64,000 bases of DNA from Primulina eburnea (GCF_022965805.1 NC_133110.1:34224317-34288316), one strand, 5' to 3'. Positions 1 through 11,250 are shown, numbered from the stretch's first letter. Numbers and translations: made by a program. The notes: generated by a model from the sequence alone, not told the origin.

Positions 1-566
1 TTACGATATAGTTAATTCAAAGAGTTGAATTTATGATAATCAAAATTTAGAGAAAATAAATTCAAGGAGTTGAATTTATAATAATTAAAATTAGGAGACA
101 ATAAATTCAAGGAGTTGAATTTATAAAATTTGAGAATTTTAAATTATTAAACTCAAAAGTTGAGTTTATTAAATACTAAATTAAATGTAGTGGAAAGTAT
201 GTTTAATGAGCTTGTAGGAGTATAAGTCCAACATGTTAAATAATTAAAGTTATTAACAGACTTTGATCTAATTAATTAAACTAGTTGGATTAGTCCAATT
301 AATTAATCAAGTCTATTAATGTTAAATATGAAACCTAAATCTACAATTAAGGTAATTAGTTTAAGGATATTGTTTTAAGATAATGACGCCATAACCCTAG
401 CCTCAAAGCTTCTCAAAATTTTCGAAAATCCTCTCTAAATTTTTTCTCAAAATTTGGCAAACCCCAAGACAATTAGTGGTCTTTTGATTTTTGCTTTCAT
501 ACGTTAAAAGCTCTTCAAAATTTCTAATATAATTTTGAAGATGAATAATATTCCAGTCGTAGACAT
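1..566. other. AT-rich flank, no gene seen
   Basis: No convincing coding sequence. The first 140 bases hold about three tandem copies of a 45-46-bp unit built around 'ttcaaggagttgaattta'. The remainder is AT-rich with ATTAATTAA-type stretches and ends at the target site of the copia insertion. Confidence 0.6.
15..140. repeat. Short tandem repeat, ~45-bp unit, about 3 copies
   Basis: The block 'attcaaggagttgaattta' recurs near 15, 60 and 106 with the same downstream sequence, giving a period of 45-46 bp. The third copy is incomplete and the copies differ by a few bases. Confidence 0.75.
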
Positions 567-571
567 GATTA

Positions 572-1033
572 TGTTAGGTAAGAATTTAATGGGGGTGAGA
601 CCCACATTAAATAATAAAAAACGTATCCCACATCGAAAGAATTTACAAAATTGAACGAATTAATCAATTATAAATAGAGCTCAATTCCTTCAGTTATTGT
701 ATCCTAAAATCAAAAGCTTTTCAGCTTTGATAAAAAGAGAGTGCATAGAAAAAAAAGAGTGTATTTTTTTCTTGAGTGCGGGAATTCTCTTGTGTGAGTT
801 GGAGAAATTATTTTCTCGGTATAATCGGGGTTTGGGAGTGAGAAATATTGAGTGTATTGGGGTATATACTTGTTGTAATATTTCTTCCGGTTATAAAAGT
901 TGCAGTGCTCCGTAAACGTAGCCTATATTGGGTGAACCACGTAAATCTTTGTGTTCTTGTTGATTATTTTATTCCGCAAGTTTGAGTACTATTATCATCA
1001 TGGTCGGCATCGCTTCGGGGTAATTTCCCAACT
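572..1033 (+). repeat. 5' LTR of copia element
   Basis: It begins TGTTAGGTAAG and ends ...TTTCCCAACT; the expected terminal CA appears changed to CT here but is kept in the 3' copy. Almost the whole sequence recurs at 4919-5379. Confidence 0.93.
669..676 (+). promoter_or_regulatory. TATA box in copia 5' LTR
   Basis: TATAAATA followed by GAGCTC lies about 100 bp into the LTR, as expected for the element's promoter. The same position in the 3' LTR reads TAAAAATA, so only the 5' copy keeps a good TATA box. Confidence 0.6.
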
Positions 1034-1035
1034 AT

Positions 1036-1048
1036 TGGTATCAGAGCC
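1036..1048 (+). other. Primer binding site (initiator tRNA-Met)
   Basis: TGGTATCAGAGCC sits three bases after the 5' LTR, the standard plant copia PBS complementary to the 3' end of initiator tRNA-Met. Confidence 0.9.
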
Positions 1049-1157
1049 TTGTTGTGAAAATTCTTAAGAATTCTGAGTATGCTCTGTGGTTGAAGCTTTG
1101 TCTGATCTTCCACATCAGAAAAGATTTTTTAGATTTTTTGCTAAGGCTAGAGAAGTG

Positions 1158-2519
1158 ATGGCCGGAGATGATGGATCGGGATCGGGAATAAACAAGTTCG
1201 ACGGAATAGATTTTTCGTTCTGGCGGTTACAAATAAGAGATTATCTGTACAGTAATAAGCTGCATCAACCTCTATCAGGAAAGAAACCGGAAAAGATGGA
1301 GGATGATGATTGGGAGCTTCTTGACCGACAGGTTTTAGGTGTCATACGATTGACCCTAACAAAGAACGTGGCGCATAACGTGGCGGAGGCCAAAACCACG
1401 GAGGAGATGATGACCATTCTGTCAGACATGTACGAGAAGCCATCAGCAAACAACAAAGTACATCTCATGAAGAAGTTATTCAACTTGAAAATGGGAGAAG
1501 GCGCTTCGGTGGCTAAACACATCAATGAATTCAACACGATTGTTTCTCAGCTAACATCGGTTGAAATTAATTTTGATGATGAGATTCGTGCACTTATTCT
1601 TTTGGCGTCTTTACCAAATGTTTGGGAACCAATGCGGGCAGCGGTTAGCAACTCCGTTGGAAAAAGAAAGCTACAATTCAATGATGTCAGAGATCAAATT
1701 CTTGCTGAAGAAGTTCGCATGATGAATTCGGGTGAAGGAACATCATCGAGATCTGCTCTAAATCTCGAGAATAGAGGAAGGGGCAGGAGTGACGAAAAGA
1801 GTTTTAACCAATGGCATGGTAGGTCCAAGTCAAGAAATGGAAAAGACAATAACACATTTGAAAAGAATGTGAAGTGCTGGAGTTGTAGTGAGACCGGTCA
1901 CATGAAAAAGAATTGCAAATCAACAAAGAATGACGTTAATGTTGTTACTGAGGAGGTACATGATGCTCTATTATTATCCATGGAAAGCCCAGTTGATTCT
2001 TGGGTTATGGACTCGGGAGCTTCGTTTCATACCACTGGTAATCGTGATGTATTCGATAATTATATTGCGGGAGATTGCAGAAATGTTTTCCTGGCTGATG
2101 AAAAACCTTTGGAAATAATTGGTATGAGTGATATCCGGATGAAGATGAAAAATGGATCTGTCTGGAAAATCAACAAAGTAAAGCATATACCAAAGTTGAC
2201 ACACAATCTGATTTCAGTGGGACTGCTTGACGACGAAGGTCATAAGCTGACCTTCGGTGATGGTTCCTGGAAGGTGAAAAAGGGAGCCATGATCGTTGCT
2301 CGGGGAAAGAAAACTGGAACACTTTATATAACTTCCAGTTTGAGAAATAAATTAGCGGTTGTGGATGATGGAGCTAATTCAAGTCTATGGCATAGTAGGC
2401 TTGGAGATACCAGTGAGAAGGAAATGAAAATGCTTGTTTCAAACAGAAAGCTACCGGAATTAAAGATCGTTGAACACAAGCTGTGTGAGCTGTATTTTTT
2501 GGAAAGAAGAATAATGTGA
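1158..2519 (+). CDS. Copia Gag-protease, running into broken pre-integrase
   Basis: The first ATG in frame is at 1158 (MAGDDGSGSG...); the frame is open further upstream but without an ATG. Visible in order: a copia Gag core (FDGIDFSFWRLQIRDYL near the N-terminus), a CCHC zinc knuckle CWSCSETGHMKKNC (about 1876-1917), the aspartic protease motif DSGAS (about 2011) and a pre-integrase stretch containing SLWHSRLGD. The frame then shifts near 2490 and ends at a TGA (2517-2519), where the pre-integrase zinc-binding cysteines should be. Intact relatives continue into integrase, RT and RNase H, so this protein is truncated. Confidence 0.85.
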   Translation: MAGDDGSGSGINKFDGIDFSFWRLQIRDYLYSNKLHQPLSGKKPEKMEDDDWELLDRQVLGVIRLTLTKNVAHNVAEAKTTEEMMTILSDMYEKPSANNKVHLMKKLFNLKMGEGASVAKHINEFNTIVSQLTSVEINFDDEIRALILLASLPNVWEPMRAAVSNSVGKRKLQFNDVRDQILAEEVRMMNSGEGTSSRSALNLENRGRGRSDEKSFNQWHGRSKSRNGKDNNTFEKNVKCWSCSETGHMKKNCKSTKNDVNVVTEEVHDALLLSMESPVDSWVMDSGASFHTTGNRDVFDNYIAGDCRNVFLADEKPLEIIGMSDIRMKMKNGSVWKINKVKHIPKLTHNLISVGLLDDEGHKLTFGDGSWKVKKGAMIVARGKKTGTLYITSSLRNKLAVVDDGANSSLWHSRLGDTSEKEMKMLVSNRKLPELKIVEHKLCELYFLERRIM

Positions 2520-2786
2520 GCTTTTCAAAAGAGGTTAGAGAACCGAAATCAGCTGATTTGGAGCTGGTACATACTGATGTATGTGGACCATCTCCTGTGA
2601 CATCCTTGGAGATCACTCAAGATATTATGGCACTACTGTTGACGATTCGAGCAGGAAATTTTGGGTTTATTTTGCGAAAAATAAATCGGATGTTTATTAT
2701 ACCTTTAAAGAATGGGAGTTAGCCATGGAAGATGTGATGGATTCACTGTCATCCAATCATATGTGGAAGTTGTCAGAACTTCCCGA
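2516..2786 (+). pseudogene. Copia integrase fragment fused to start of RT
   Basis: Integrase-like sequence (LVHTDVCGPSPV, then DHSRYYGTTVDDSSRKFWVYF) is readable only by switching frame near 2610. After KNKSDVYYTFKEWE the text becomes the start of a copia reverse transcriptase (AMEDVMDSL...WKLSELPD). The rest of integrase, including the second catalytic Asp and the Glu, is missing. The CACTA element at 2787 cuts the RT immediately afterwards. Confidence 0.75.
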
Positions 2787-4139
2787 CACTACAAAAAAAA
2801 TGGTAAACGACAACACACTTTTAACAACGGTTAAAAAGCTTTTAACAACGGTTTTAGCGAAAACCGTTGTTAAAAATGAGTTTTTTAAGAAAAAGACAAT
2901 GGTTTTTATAAAACCGTTCTCTTTTGGGGGCAAACCACAACGGTTTTATAAAAACCGTTGTCTTTTGAGTGCAAAAGACAATGGTTTTTAGAGTCAAAGA
3001 CAACGGTTTTATAAAACGTTGTCTTTGAGTATTTTTTAGGGTCTTTGACAACGGTTTTATAAACCGTTGTCTATTAGCGTTTTTTTAGGACATTCGACAA
3101 CGGTTTTAGAGAAAACCGTTGTGGGAAATGTTTTTTGTGGCATATTTAGCGACGGTTGTTTCTTTAACCGTCGCTAACAGTAGCGACAGTTTTACTTAAA
3201 GCGTTGCGAAATTATAAATCGGTGACGGTTTAATCTAAATTGTCGCTAAATTTAGCGACAGTTAAAGAAAAAACTGTCGCATGTTTAAAACTAGCGACGG
3301 GTTTTCCAAAACCGTTGCTAAATTTGGCGACAGTTACATTTAAACCGTCGCTAAATCTAGCTACAGTTTAGATTAAACCGTCGTCGATTTATAATTTCGC
3401 GACGGTTTAAGTAAAAATGTCGCCATTTTCAAAAAAAATTGTTCCCACCTAAACTTCTCCCCATTTTCTTTCACCACTCTCTATAAATACATGCAAATTT
3501 GCTTCATTCTTCCACTTCCCTTCACAACAATAAAAAATTTTCTCACTTACACGATTTTACAACTTCACAACACTTAAAATTTTTATCTCTTACACGATTT
3601 TACCACTTTACAACACTTAAATTTTTATCTCTTACACGATTTTTTTACCACTTCAAAACAATTAAAATTTTATCTCTTACACGATTTTATCACTTCACGA
3701 CTTTTAAATTTTTTTTATCTCTTACACGATTGTACCAATTCAAAACACAGATTTATTAAATTCTTAAATTTTTTATTTTACCTAAAATATTAGCGACATA
3801 ATGTATAAACCGTCGCTATATAGAGACGGTTTTGCACATGATTATCGTCGCTAAATTTAGCGACGGGGTTTTGAACAGTTGCTAATTGGCGACGGTGGCT
3901 ATATGCTGACCGTCGCAAATATCTTTTTCGACGGTTGTCAAAACCGTCGCAAATTGTAGTTTCGACAACACTTTTTCATTTGCGACGGTTTTAAAAACCG
4001 TCGCAAATTGTAGCTGCGACAACGTTGAAAAACCGTTGTCTTTGTGCGGACCATTTAACAACACTGACTTTAACAACAGTTTTAAAATGACTACGACAAC
4101 GGTTAAAAACCGTTGTCGTATGGCATTTTTCTTGTAGTG
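2787..4139. mobile_element. Non-autonomous CACTA (CMC/En-Spm) element
   Basis: Starts CACTACAAAAAAAATGG and ends with the inverse (CATTTTTCTTGTAGTG), typical CACTA termini. Flanking triplets are CGA (2784-2786) and TGA (4140-4142), a 3-bp target duplication with one mismatch. Both subterminal regions are packed with direct and inverted copies of an ACAACGGTTT...AAACCGTTGT motif and a related GCGACGGTTT motif, the arrangement used as transposase binding sites in this superfamily. No transposase is present. The middle (about 3420-3780) is not CACTA-like; it holds a TATA box and a minisatellite. Confidence 0.9.
3499..3759 (+). repeat. Minisatellite (~43-46 bp, ~5 copies) inside CACTA, open frame
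   Basis: Five imperfect copies of a unit beginning CTTACACGATTTTACCACTT and ending in a T-rich stretch lie at about 3543-3755. One frame stays open for 86 codons because the period is close to 45 bases, giving repeats such as LSLTRFYHFTT; the first codon is TTG, not ATG. A TATAAATA box at about 3482 precedes it, so this may be a captured promoter and transcribed stretch of a host gene. I do not assign a protein function. Confidence 0.6.
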
Positions 4140-4140
4140 T

Positions 4141-4812
4141 GAAGGTAAAAAGGTTTTACATAGCAAGTGGGAGTACCGGTTAGAACATGACGGTAGCAAG
4201 CGGTACAAAGAAATACTTGTTATAAAAGGTGAAAAGGAAGTCATTGGTTACACTGCTATTTTCTCTCTGGTGGTAATGTTAACTACTATCAGGACTGTAC
4301 TTGGATTGATGGTAAAAGAAGATTTACATCTGGAACAGTTAGATGTAAAGACGAAGTTTCTTCATGGTAAGCTAGATGAAGAAATGAGTCAATCACATGG
4401 AATAGAAGTACGAGGGAAAGAGAAAATGATGTGCAAACTTCAGAAGAGCTTGTATGGTCTCAAACAAGCTCCAAGACAGTGGTACAAGAAGTTTGATGGT
4501 GTAATGAATAATTATGGTTTTCTGAGGTATCAAGCTGATCACTGTTGTTATGTGAAGCTTGATGGTTATTATATCATACTACTGATATATGTAGATGATA
4601 TGTTGATAGCAGGAGCTTGTCTGGAGGAGATTGATAAACTCGAGAAAGAGTTATCAAAAGAATTTGCTTTGAAGGATTTGGGTGTTGCAAAACAAATCCT
4701 TGGAATGGGGATCCTTAGAGATCGGATGAATGGAGTCTTGAAGCTTGAGAAGATTCCTGGAAGCAAGAATCCAGCTGATATGCTCACGAAGGCTGTTATC
4801 ATTAAAAACTGA
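4141..4812 (+). pseudogene. Copia reverse transcriptase fragment with RNase H tail
   Basis: The frame is open from the CACTA boundary to TGA at 4810-4812. It contains RT core motifs: HSKWEYR at the start, LDVKTKFLHGKL, SLYGLKQAPRQWY and the catalytic YVDDML. After KDLGVAKQILGMGI the sequence jumps to the extreme end of RNase H (KIPGSKNPADMLTKA), so the rest of RT and nearly all RNase H are deleted. Without the CACTA insertion this frame would join the ...WKLSELPD fragment before 2787. Confidence 0.85.
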
Positions 4813-4918
4813 AGTTGTGTTTGACTTCACTTGGTCTCCTGGACTAAAAAAAGAGGTATGAGCTGCTGCATTGATGGTGTGAAGACATAATTGGAATCAA
4901 GTCTTCAAGTGGGAGAAT

Positions 4919-5379
4919 TGTTAGGTAAGAATTTAATGGGGTGAGACTCACATTAAATTAAATAATAAAATAACGTATCCTACATCGAAAGAATTTACAA
5001 AACTGAACGAATTAATCAATTAAAAATAGAGCTCAATTCCTTCAGTTATATTCCAAAATCAAAAGCTTTTCAGCTTTGATAAAAAGAGAGTGCATAGAAA
5101 AAAAAAGAGTGCATTTTTTTCTTGAGTGCGGAATTCTCTTGTGTGAGTTAGAGAAATTATTTTCTCGGTATACTCGGGGTTTGGGAGTGAGAAATATTGA
5201 GTGTATTGGTGTATACACTTGTTGTAATATTTCTTCCGGTTATAAAAGTTGCAGTGCTCCGTGGACGTTGCCTATATTAGGTGAACCACGTAAATCTTTG
5301 TGTTCTTGTTGATTATTTTATTCCGCAAGTTTGGGTATTATCATCATGGTCGGCATCGCTTCGGGGTAATTTCCCAACA
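4919..5379 (+). repeat. 3' LTR of copia element
   Basis: TGTTAGGTAAG...TTTCCCAACA, preceded by the purine-rich tract and followed by the target duplication GATTA (5380-5384). Confidence 0.93.
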
Positions 5380-5631
5380 GATTAAACGACTCGAAGAAAG
5401 AAGATTTTGAAGAAAGTTTGTAGGGAAATACAATAAGAGCTACATACACTAATACCAGAGTAGTTGGTGCCAAGTGACAATTCACTAATGGTAAAATTAA
5501 AACTCCCTACATATATTCTTATCTTTTAAATCATACGAGTGTCCAAAGTTTTTGAATGTCAAAATAAAATTTTAAAAACTTACTCTATATTTTAGTCAAG
5601 AGTAAACCGATTACCAACAAATGCTTCAATT

Positions 5632-8600
5632 TTAACATCTTGGAAAATCACTTGGAGGCGGCACTAAGCATTGAAACGGCTCTTTCCCACTTTTAACAAT
5701 AAACCCCATCGCTAAACCCCATGATGTATGTTCCTCAAGATGGCAATGTATGAACCAAACTCCTGGATTATCCGCAACGAGCCGAATCGCCGCCCATCCC
5801 CCCACGGGAACACCCACCGTGTTCCTCTCTGGCGGATCCACCAGATTGTAACCCTTAGGATCTTTTGTGGCATCAAAATTCCCGAACCCTCTTCCCACGA
5901 TGAAGAAGTTATGGCCATGAACATGTATCGGATGGTTCTCCGGATTCAAGAAGTTTGTGTCTTGTAGCACGATTTCGAGTCTCGTGCCGAAAGGAACCTG
6001 CAGCACTTTAGTCCCGAACTCCGTGTTCATGTTTTCTGTCACAGGGTTTACTCCGGTGTAGTTAAAAACATAGGGTGGCTTTTCGGGGAAGTCGGAAGAG
6101 ATCCCGTCCTTGAGGTTTCGGTAATGTGATTCGAGAATCGACATCGAAGGACGAACAAAAGATTGGTTGTTCATCGAGGCGTAGAACTTCTTGTTTAGAT
6201 ACCCTTTACAGGTTTCATTTACCGGGCAATCTTGAAGATTCAAGCTGATCGTCATGACGGCACGTTTGTCGACCATTTTCGGCACGTTGCATGGGTAAAA
6301 AGATGATCCGAGGCTTCTGAGCTTGTCCGAAAACTGTGTGGCGAATGAGGTATCTTTCATTTCTGGGAGATTGCTAGGCAAAGTGTAGTGAGATGGAATT
6401 GCCGGAGGCTTCTTTGTTTCAAGATTAGAGTTAGCTTTGTATTTCAAGAAACCAATTGTTGTTGAGTTATCAAATGGGAAAACTGAGGTAAGATAAGGTC
6501 TAGCCGCCATGACAAACACGCCGGATGCATCGGGGACTTGATCGGCTGTTAGCAACACGGTGGTTGTTTGCCCGGGAGTGATCATTATGGCAGACGTCGT
6601 GAACGGTTTCGTGTAAACGGCGTCGATTTCCACCACCGTTAAGCTGTGACTCGCCACCGCGAAGAAGAGTTCATCGTTTAACGCCGCGTTTATTATCCTT
6701 AGCATGTAGGTTTTCCCGCGTTCAACGGTCTGTATGAAAGTATCTGTGATGCACAATTCGAATGTAACATGTGAGGATAAATGTAGATCATGGAGGATAG
6801 AAATGTTTTACTAAAAAAAACCAATTTTATTAATTATTTAAATAAATAAAATATTCCTTAAAATAATATATATTTCTATAAATTATAATGACTATATCTA
6901 AGCAATATATGTAGGTGATCATTTGAACTCCAAAAGTGTTGACCTAATAATTTGAGCACCTTGCTGCGTCTTGTACAATCAACACTAGTGAATAAAGTAC
7001 GCATAATATGTACACAAAATCAATTATATTTTTTTGGCAATATATATTTTATCATAAAAATATTTGTTTGTTTTTTATTTTAATAATTTGTTTTGTCTAA
7101 ATACTGTATTAATCTTATATCTTTATTTTTTTTGCAATTTTAGAATTTTTCGTCGAAAATACTGATGAGACATTTCACACATAAGAACCATGTAATATAG
7201 TCGTGTACGTAGAATAAAATGACAAAATTGCAAAAATAACAAATTAGATGGCAGATCAAGAATGAAATTTGATAACAGAGATGATCACAATCACAGATAG
7301 ATAGATATATACACATGATCAATATTCCATTTTTCTCAAATATTTATTAGTAAATAATACCCTCTAATTGTTTTCCAATATTAATAAAAATATAGTATAC
7401 AAAATTTTAAAATAAAGTATATATAAAATATTTTGTGTGCTTGTTATTATATATGTTTACCTTTGGCGGAGCAAGGGTACAAGGGCCCTGGTAGACCATT
7501 GATTGTGTAGGCATCCGAAGAATTAGGTCCACCACCGTACAACATCATCTCGTTCTCAACTGCATCGATATCTCCATTCCACCATTCACCTGTACAAGTC
7601 CAGCACACACAAATTTATGATGAAACCCATGTTTTTAAAATGATTTTTAAGCGAAGAAAATGAATGATTATTATTATTTTTTACCGAAAATGATGGGGAT
7701 GTCGAGTTGGATTGGTGTTGGAAAAGGGAGAGGCATGCGTGGTGCGGGGCGAATGATGAAAGCGCCGTGAACAGAAGCACGTTGCCACGAGAAATGTGCG
7801 TGCCACCAAAGGGTTCCTCTTTGGTTGATCACAGTGAAGTTGTATGTGTAAGTGCTGCCTGCGCCGATTGGGCACTGGGTTATGTACGCTGGTCCATCGG
7901 CCCACCCTGTTCTCAGCTGCCGCACCCCGTGCCTGTTGCAGTAATCATAAGGCCCCGCAGGCTTTCTAACTCATGCAAATACCACTTGCATGATGCTATG
8001 TGCTATTTCGTTCAGGGAAATTGCCAAAATCATCTCGTGATCTAGCGTGTTTTAGGACAATTCTATCCTACTCCGGGAGATTTACTCCCTGTCACTAAAT
8101 AATATATACATATATAGCATTTAAAAATAGCTACAATAATTTTATTAGCTTTTATAAATGGGTAGAACATAGAATTTTTTATAATAATTAAATTTTAAAA
8201 TATTGATTTTTTACATTTATATGATTCTACCACAAAAATAAGAATAATAGAAATGAAAATTTCAAACCTCAAACGTAAACGTTTTACTATAAAATAAAAA
8301 TTTCACGTAATTTATAAATATAAAATATTAAGTTTTAAAATTTGAGAATAATAATAATAATAATATAATGATATAACACATGTTATATACATGAAACGAA
8401 ATTAGTTTAATGATTAATTTGATTGATTTTGGTTAAAGTAGTGTGAAATGTAAATAATTAAAAAAAACAAGTGTAAGAAAAAAAAAAAGCAAATAGGGGA
8501 GTACCTCACCTGGAATAGGATAGAATTGGCGCGTGTTTTAATGTTGGTCTAAGTGTTAAAATCTCGGTCTTGATCGATTTTTTTTCCTTTTAATCATTTT

Positions 8601-10331
8601 TCAACATGAGTGGGTCTCATGTGAGACCGTATCACGGATCTTAATCTGTGACACGGATCAACCCTACCCATATTCGCAATAAAAAGTAATACTCTTAGCA
8701 TAAAAAATAATACTTTTTCATGGATAGTCCAAATAAGAGATCCGTCTCACGAATACAACCCGTGAGACCGTCTCACACAAGATTTTGTCTTTCAACATAG
8801 TATCAAAAGACCGAAAGTTTTATCTGTTCCGATATAAATTTTGGTTCATTGAGTATTCAAAATTTAGTTTTTATAGACTAAATTTTAAATTTTGGTTATT
8901 TTTAGAGTTTAATCCAGTTGGTAATGTGACACCAAACATGGTGATATGTTTGTGTGTATCAAAAAATATTGACAGGTTAAATCAATAATTGGAATAAAAT
9001 ACGTGAAATTGGACTTCAGTCCTCAGCCGTCGTTTTTTTTGTGTTCAGTCCCTAGGTACTTTTTTAGTACCACATTTCCACATGAAGTGTACCACATTTT
9101 GTATGACATAGTACAACAATTTGTGGGTAGGGAGTGAATCCAAAGATATATTATGATATGGGATTTTTCACCGACTTCCTCAATAAAATATCCGTAAAAA
9201 AAAATTTTATTGTACCAAAACAATATCCTTTTTTAGCAAATTTTCTGAATTCTTGGATCGCCCGCCGCAAAGTACGATAGAGAAGTTTTGTTTATTTTGT
9301 AATGTTGAATAGTACTTTGGAAGATTTTTTTTTTTTAAAAAAAAAAAACAAGAAGCAAACAGGTTCAAATTAATGATGTATTTTTATCCCATGTATATAA
9401 TATGCTAATTAATAATCATGACAAGCATCGATAATAATTCTCCATTTTCGACTATTTGTCTTTGAATACTAACATATTTACAAATAATAATAATAATAAT
9501 AAAAAAAGCCAATCAATTTTGTATGAATTATATGGAATCATCATATTATATAATTTCAATTATAAATGCCAGAATGATTCTTTTACACCAAACTTTATTT
9601 TAGAATAAGTAAAGCCTAAATAATGATGTTAGGGAGACAAATCTGCCGTAAATAATATATTACTAGTTGACATGCCAAAGACAGACAAATAATAATTAAA
9701 ACAAATTCTATATATTCATGATTAGTAAATTTAAATTTAATAATTATTTTCGAAATGGGAACTTGATTAACTGCTCATTATTTAAATAAAATAAATGGAT
9801 TAATCATGTTTAATTTTTATAATATATGCAATTAATTAATGTAACTCACCAATGGATTGTAGTGTTTGGGGCAACTTTGTTAGTGACTTTAATTTGGACA
9901 TTATCCCCTTCATTCACTGCAATAGTCGGCCCTGGATACTTCCCGTTGATTGTCAACACTGGCTTCCTAGTACAAAGTCTGGTTACAGTTTTCCATTCAA
10001 CCTGCAGCATTTTTAGTTCATCAATATACATGATAATGCTCGAAAATAGTTCGATTTTCTCTATTTTTCAATCGAAAATCGTAAGGTGTACATATGCGTG
10101 AAAACGGATATATATCCGAGTTCGGGATCATTTTAGAAGGAAAAAACATACATCATAGTGCATATGCACGACTACGATTCGTTCGTAATTGCATGTAAAT
10201 ATATTTTTGGAAACTGAATATAAGTAATAACTTACATTGAATTGAAAATGCTTTGTTGTGGATGAAGAAGGCACAGCCAATGCTAGTAAGAAAGTGGTCA
10301 CTAAAAATTTAAGTTGGCAAAATCTCTCCAT
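5632..10331 (-). CDS. LAC15: Laccase, LAC14/LAC15 (TT10)-like
   Basis: A multicopper oxidase that oxidises phenolics in the cell wall or apoplast; the TT10/LAC15 type is known for flavonoid/proanthocyanidin oxidation and lignin. Five exons (minus strand): 10236-10331, 9850-10001, 7685-7932, 7461-7589, 5632-6743. All introns are GT/AG, phases agree, and the sum is 1,737 nt = 578 aa, the family's usual length. Exon 1 encodes a hydrophobic signal peptide ([11 protein letters not shown]). All copper ligands are present: HWHG (82-85, split by intron 2), HAH (127-129), HPIHVHGH (479-486) and [16 protein letters not shown] (541-556). Several potential N-glycosylation sites (NNS/NTT/NYT) fit a secreted protein. 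Intron 2 (1.9 kb) holds a Mutator-type MITE. The copia element lies about 250 bp beyond the stop codon. No break seen. LAC14 versus LAC15 cannot be settled by eye. Confidence 0.95.
8608..8789. mobile_element. Mutator-type MITE, ~182-bp family (in laccase intron 2)
   Basis: Starts GAGTGGGTCTCATGTGAGACC and ends ...GTCTCACACAAGATTTTGTC. The ends form imperfect inverted repeats around TGAGACCGTCTCAC. A perfect 9-bp duplication TTTCAACAT flanks it (8599-8607, 8790-8798), typical of Mutator-superfamily insertions. Relatives lie at 12712, 18290, 51447, 51517, 60343 and 60527. Confidence 0.88.
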
Positions 10332-10431
10332 TTATCCAACAAAATTGACTGTAAAATTTTCAAGAAATTGTGAATTGAGAACCTGAAATTTAAAATCTCT
10401 CTTTCTACCATCCCATTTCAACCCAAGGCCA

Positions 10432-10439
10432 TATTTATA
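10432..10439 (-). promoter_or_regulatory. TATA box of laccase gene
   Basis: On the minus strand CTCTATAAATATGG lies about 100 bp upstream of the laccase ATG, a suitable distance for a plant core promoter with a short leader. Confidence 0.6.
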
Positions 10440-10444
10440 GAGGC

Positions 10445-11250
10445 AGCCAGCTTGAATTTTCTTTTTTATTTAGTCGATATAAAGTTCTCATTGTCTCTTG
10501 GAACTTTGTGGCTCAAGAGTTAGCTAGGAGTAGTGACTGGCCTTCAATTTTATTTTATTATTTTTTAAAAATATATCATATAATTTGGATGCTACTTGAA
10601 GTTTTCCAAGAAAAATAAAATATGTTCAATGCCAGTTTAAAAGTTATATTTCTTCCTAAATTTGTCATTTTCTAAATTAATTAGGGTATCCCTAGTCAAC
10701 ATGCATGCATATTCCAATATATATAGCTTTGATATGCTGTATATTTATTGTGAAAACTTATATGATCACATATATGAGGTGACATTCATATATTGGATGT
10801 AAACTGAGGGAAATTGTACATTCAATAAGTGTCTGTCATTTCATCGGTGCTCATGACATAAATGTGCATGATGAACCTGAAGTATGTCAAAACTGTGTAT
10901 GTATATATACGTCTGTGTATGAGAGAGAGAGAGAGAGATAAATTGCAATTTTGGTCAATGTATATTTATCTTTTTGTGAATTTTGGTCATGCATTTTGTC
11001 AAAATTCAGTTTTAATATGCTAATTATGATTTTGTTTGTTGTTGCAATTTTGCTGTTTTTTTGACGTATGCTGATGTGACATCGATGCAGAGCTAATTTG
11101 GCGTCAACATTTCTGATTAAAAAAATACAAAAAATGGAAAGATACATAACTAAAACTTGAATTCGACAACATAAATAAATTAAATTTCAAATAGACAAAT
11201 ATATAAGATCAAAAATATAATTTTATATGTATATTTATGTATATATAAAC
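10445..11250. other. Laccase upstream region
   Basis: Upstream of the laccase promoter, without a gene. A (GA)n run lies at about 10920-10938. The segment 10938-11110 (AATTTTGGTC..., TGACGTATGCTGATGTGACA) looks like a dispersed plant repeat, but I could not define its ends. Confidence 0.4.

Larger units (their letters stand above)
572..5379 (+). mobile_element. Ty1/copia LTR retrotransposon, internally deleted, with nested CACTA
   Basis: Both ends are defined: two LTRs of about 460 bp (572-1033 and 4919-5379), a primer binding site matching initiator tRNA-Met (1036-1048), a purine-rich tract just before the 3' LTR (around 4908-4916, 'aagtgggag'), and a 5-bp target duplication GATTA at 567-571 and 5380-5384. 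Gag, zinc knuckle, protease, part of integrase, part of reverse transcriptase and the end of RNase H lie in copia order. The reading jumps from integrase into RT near 2718 and from RT into the RNase H tail near 4745, so two internal segments are missing; two further frameshifts interrupt integrase. The LTRs differ by roughly 15-20 substitutions plus small indels, so this insertion is older than the gypsy element at 18.9 kb. The protein style is TNT1/Tork-like (family memory). Confidence 0.93.

Noticed and set aside
2800..3450. Regularly repeated short motifs that might look like a CRISPR-type array
   Set aside because: The repeats are direct and inverted CGTTGT/GCGACGG motifs inside CACTA termini, irregularly spaced, in a plant genome.
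7707..8045. 112-codon plus-strand frame
   Set aside because: Shadow of laccase exon 3 on the opposite strand.
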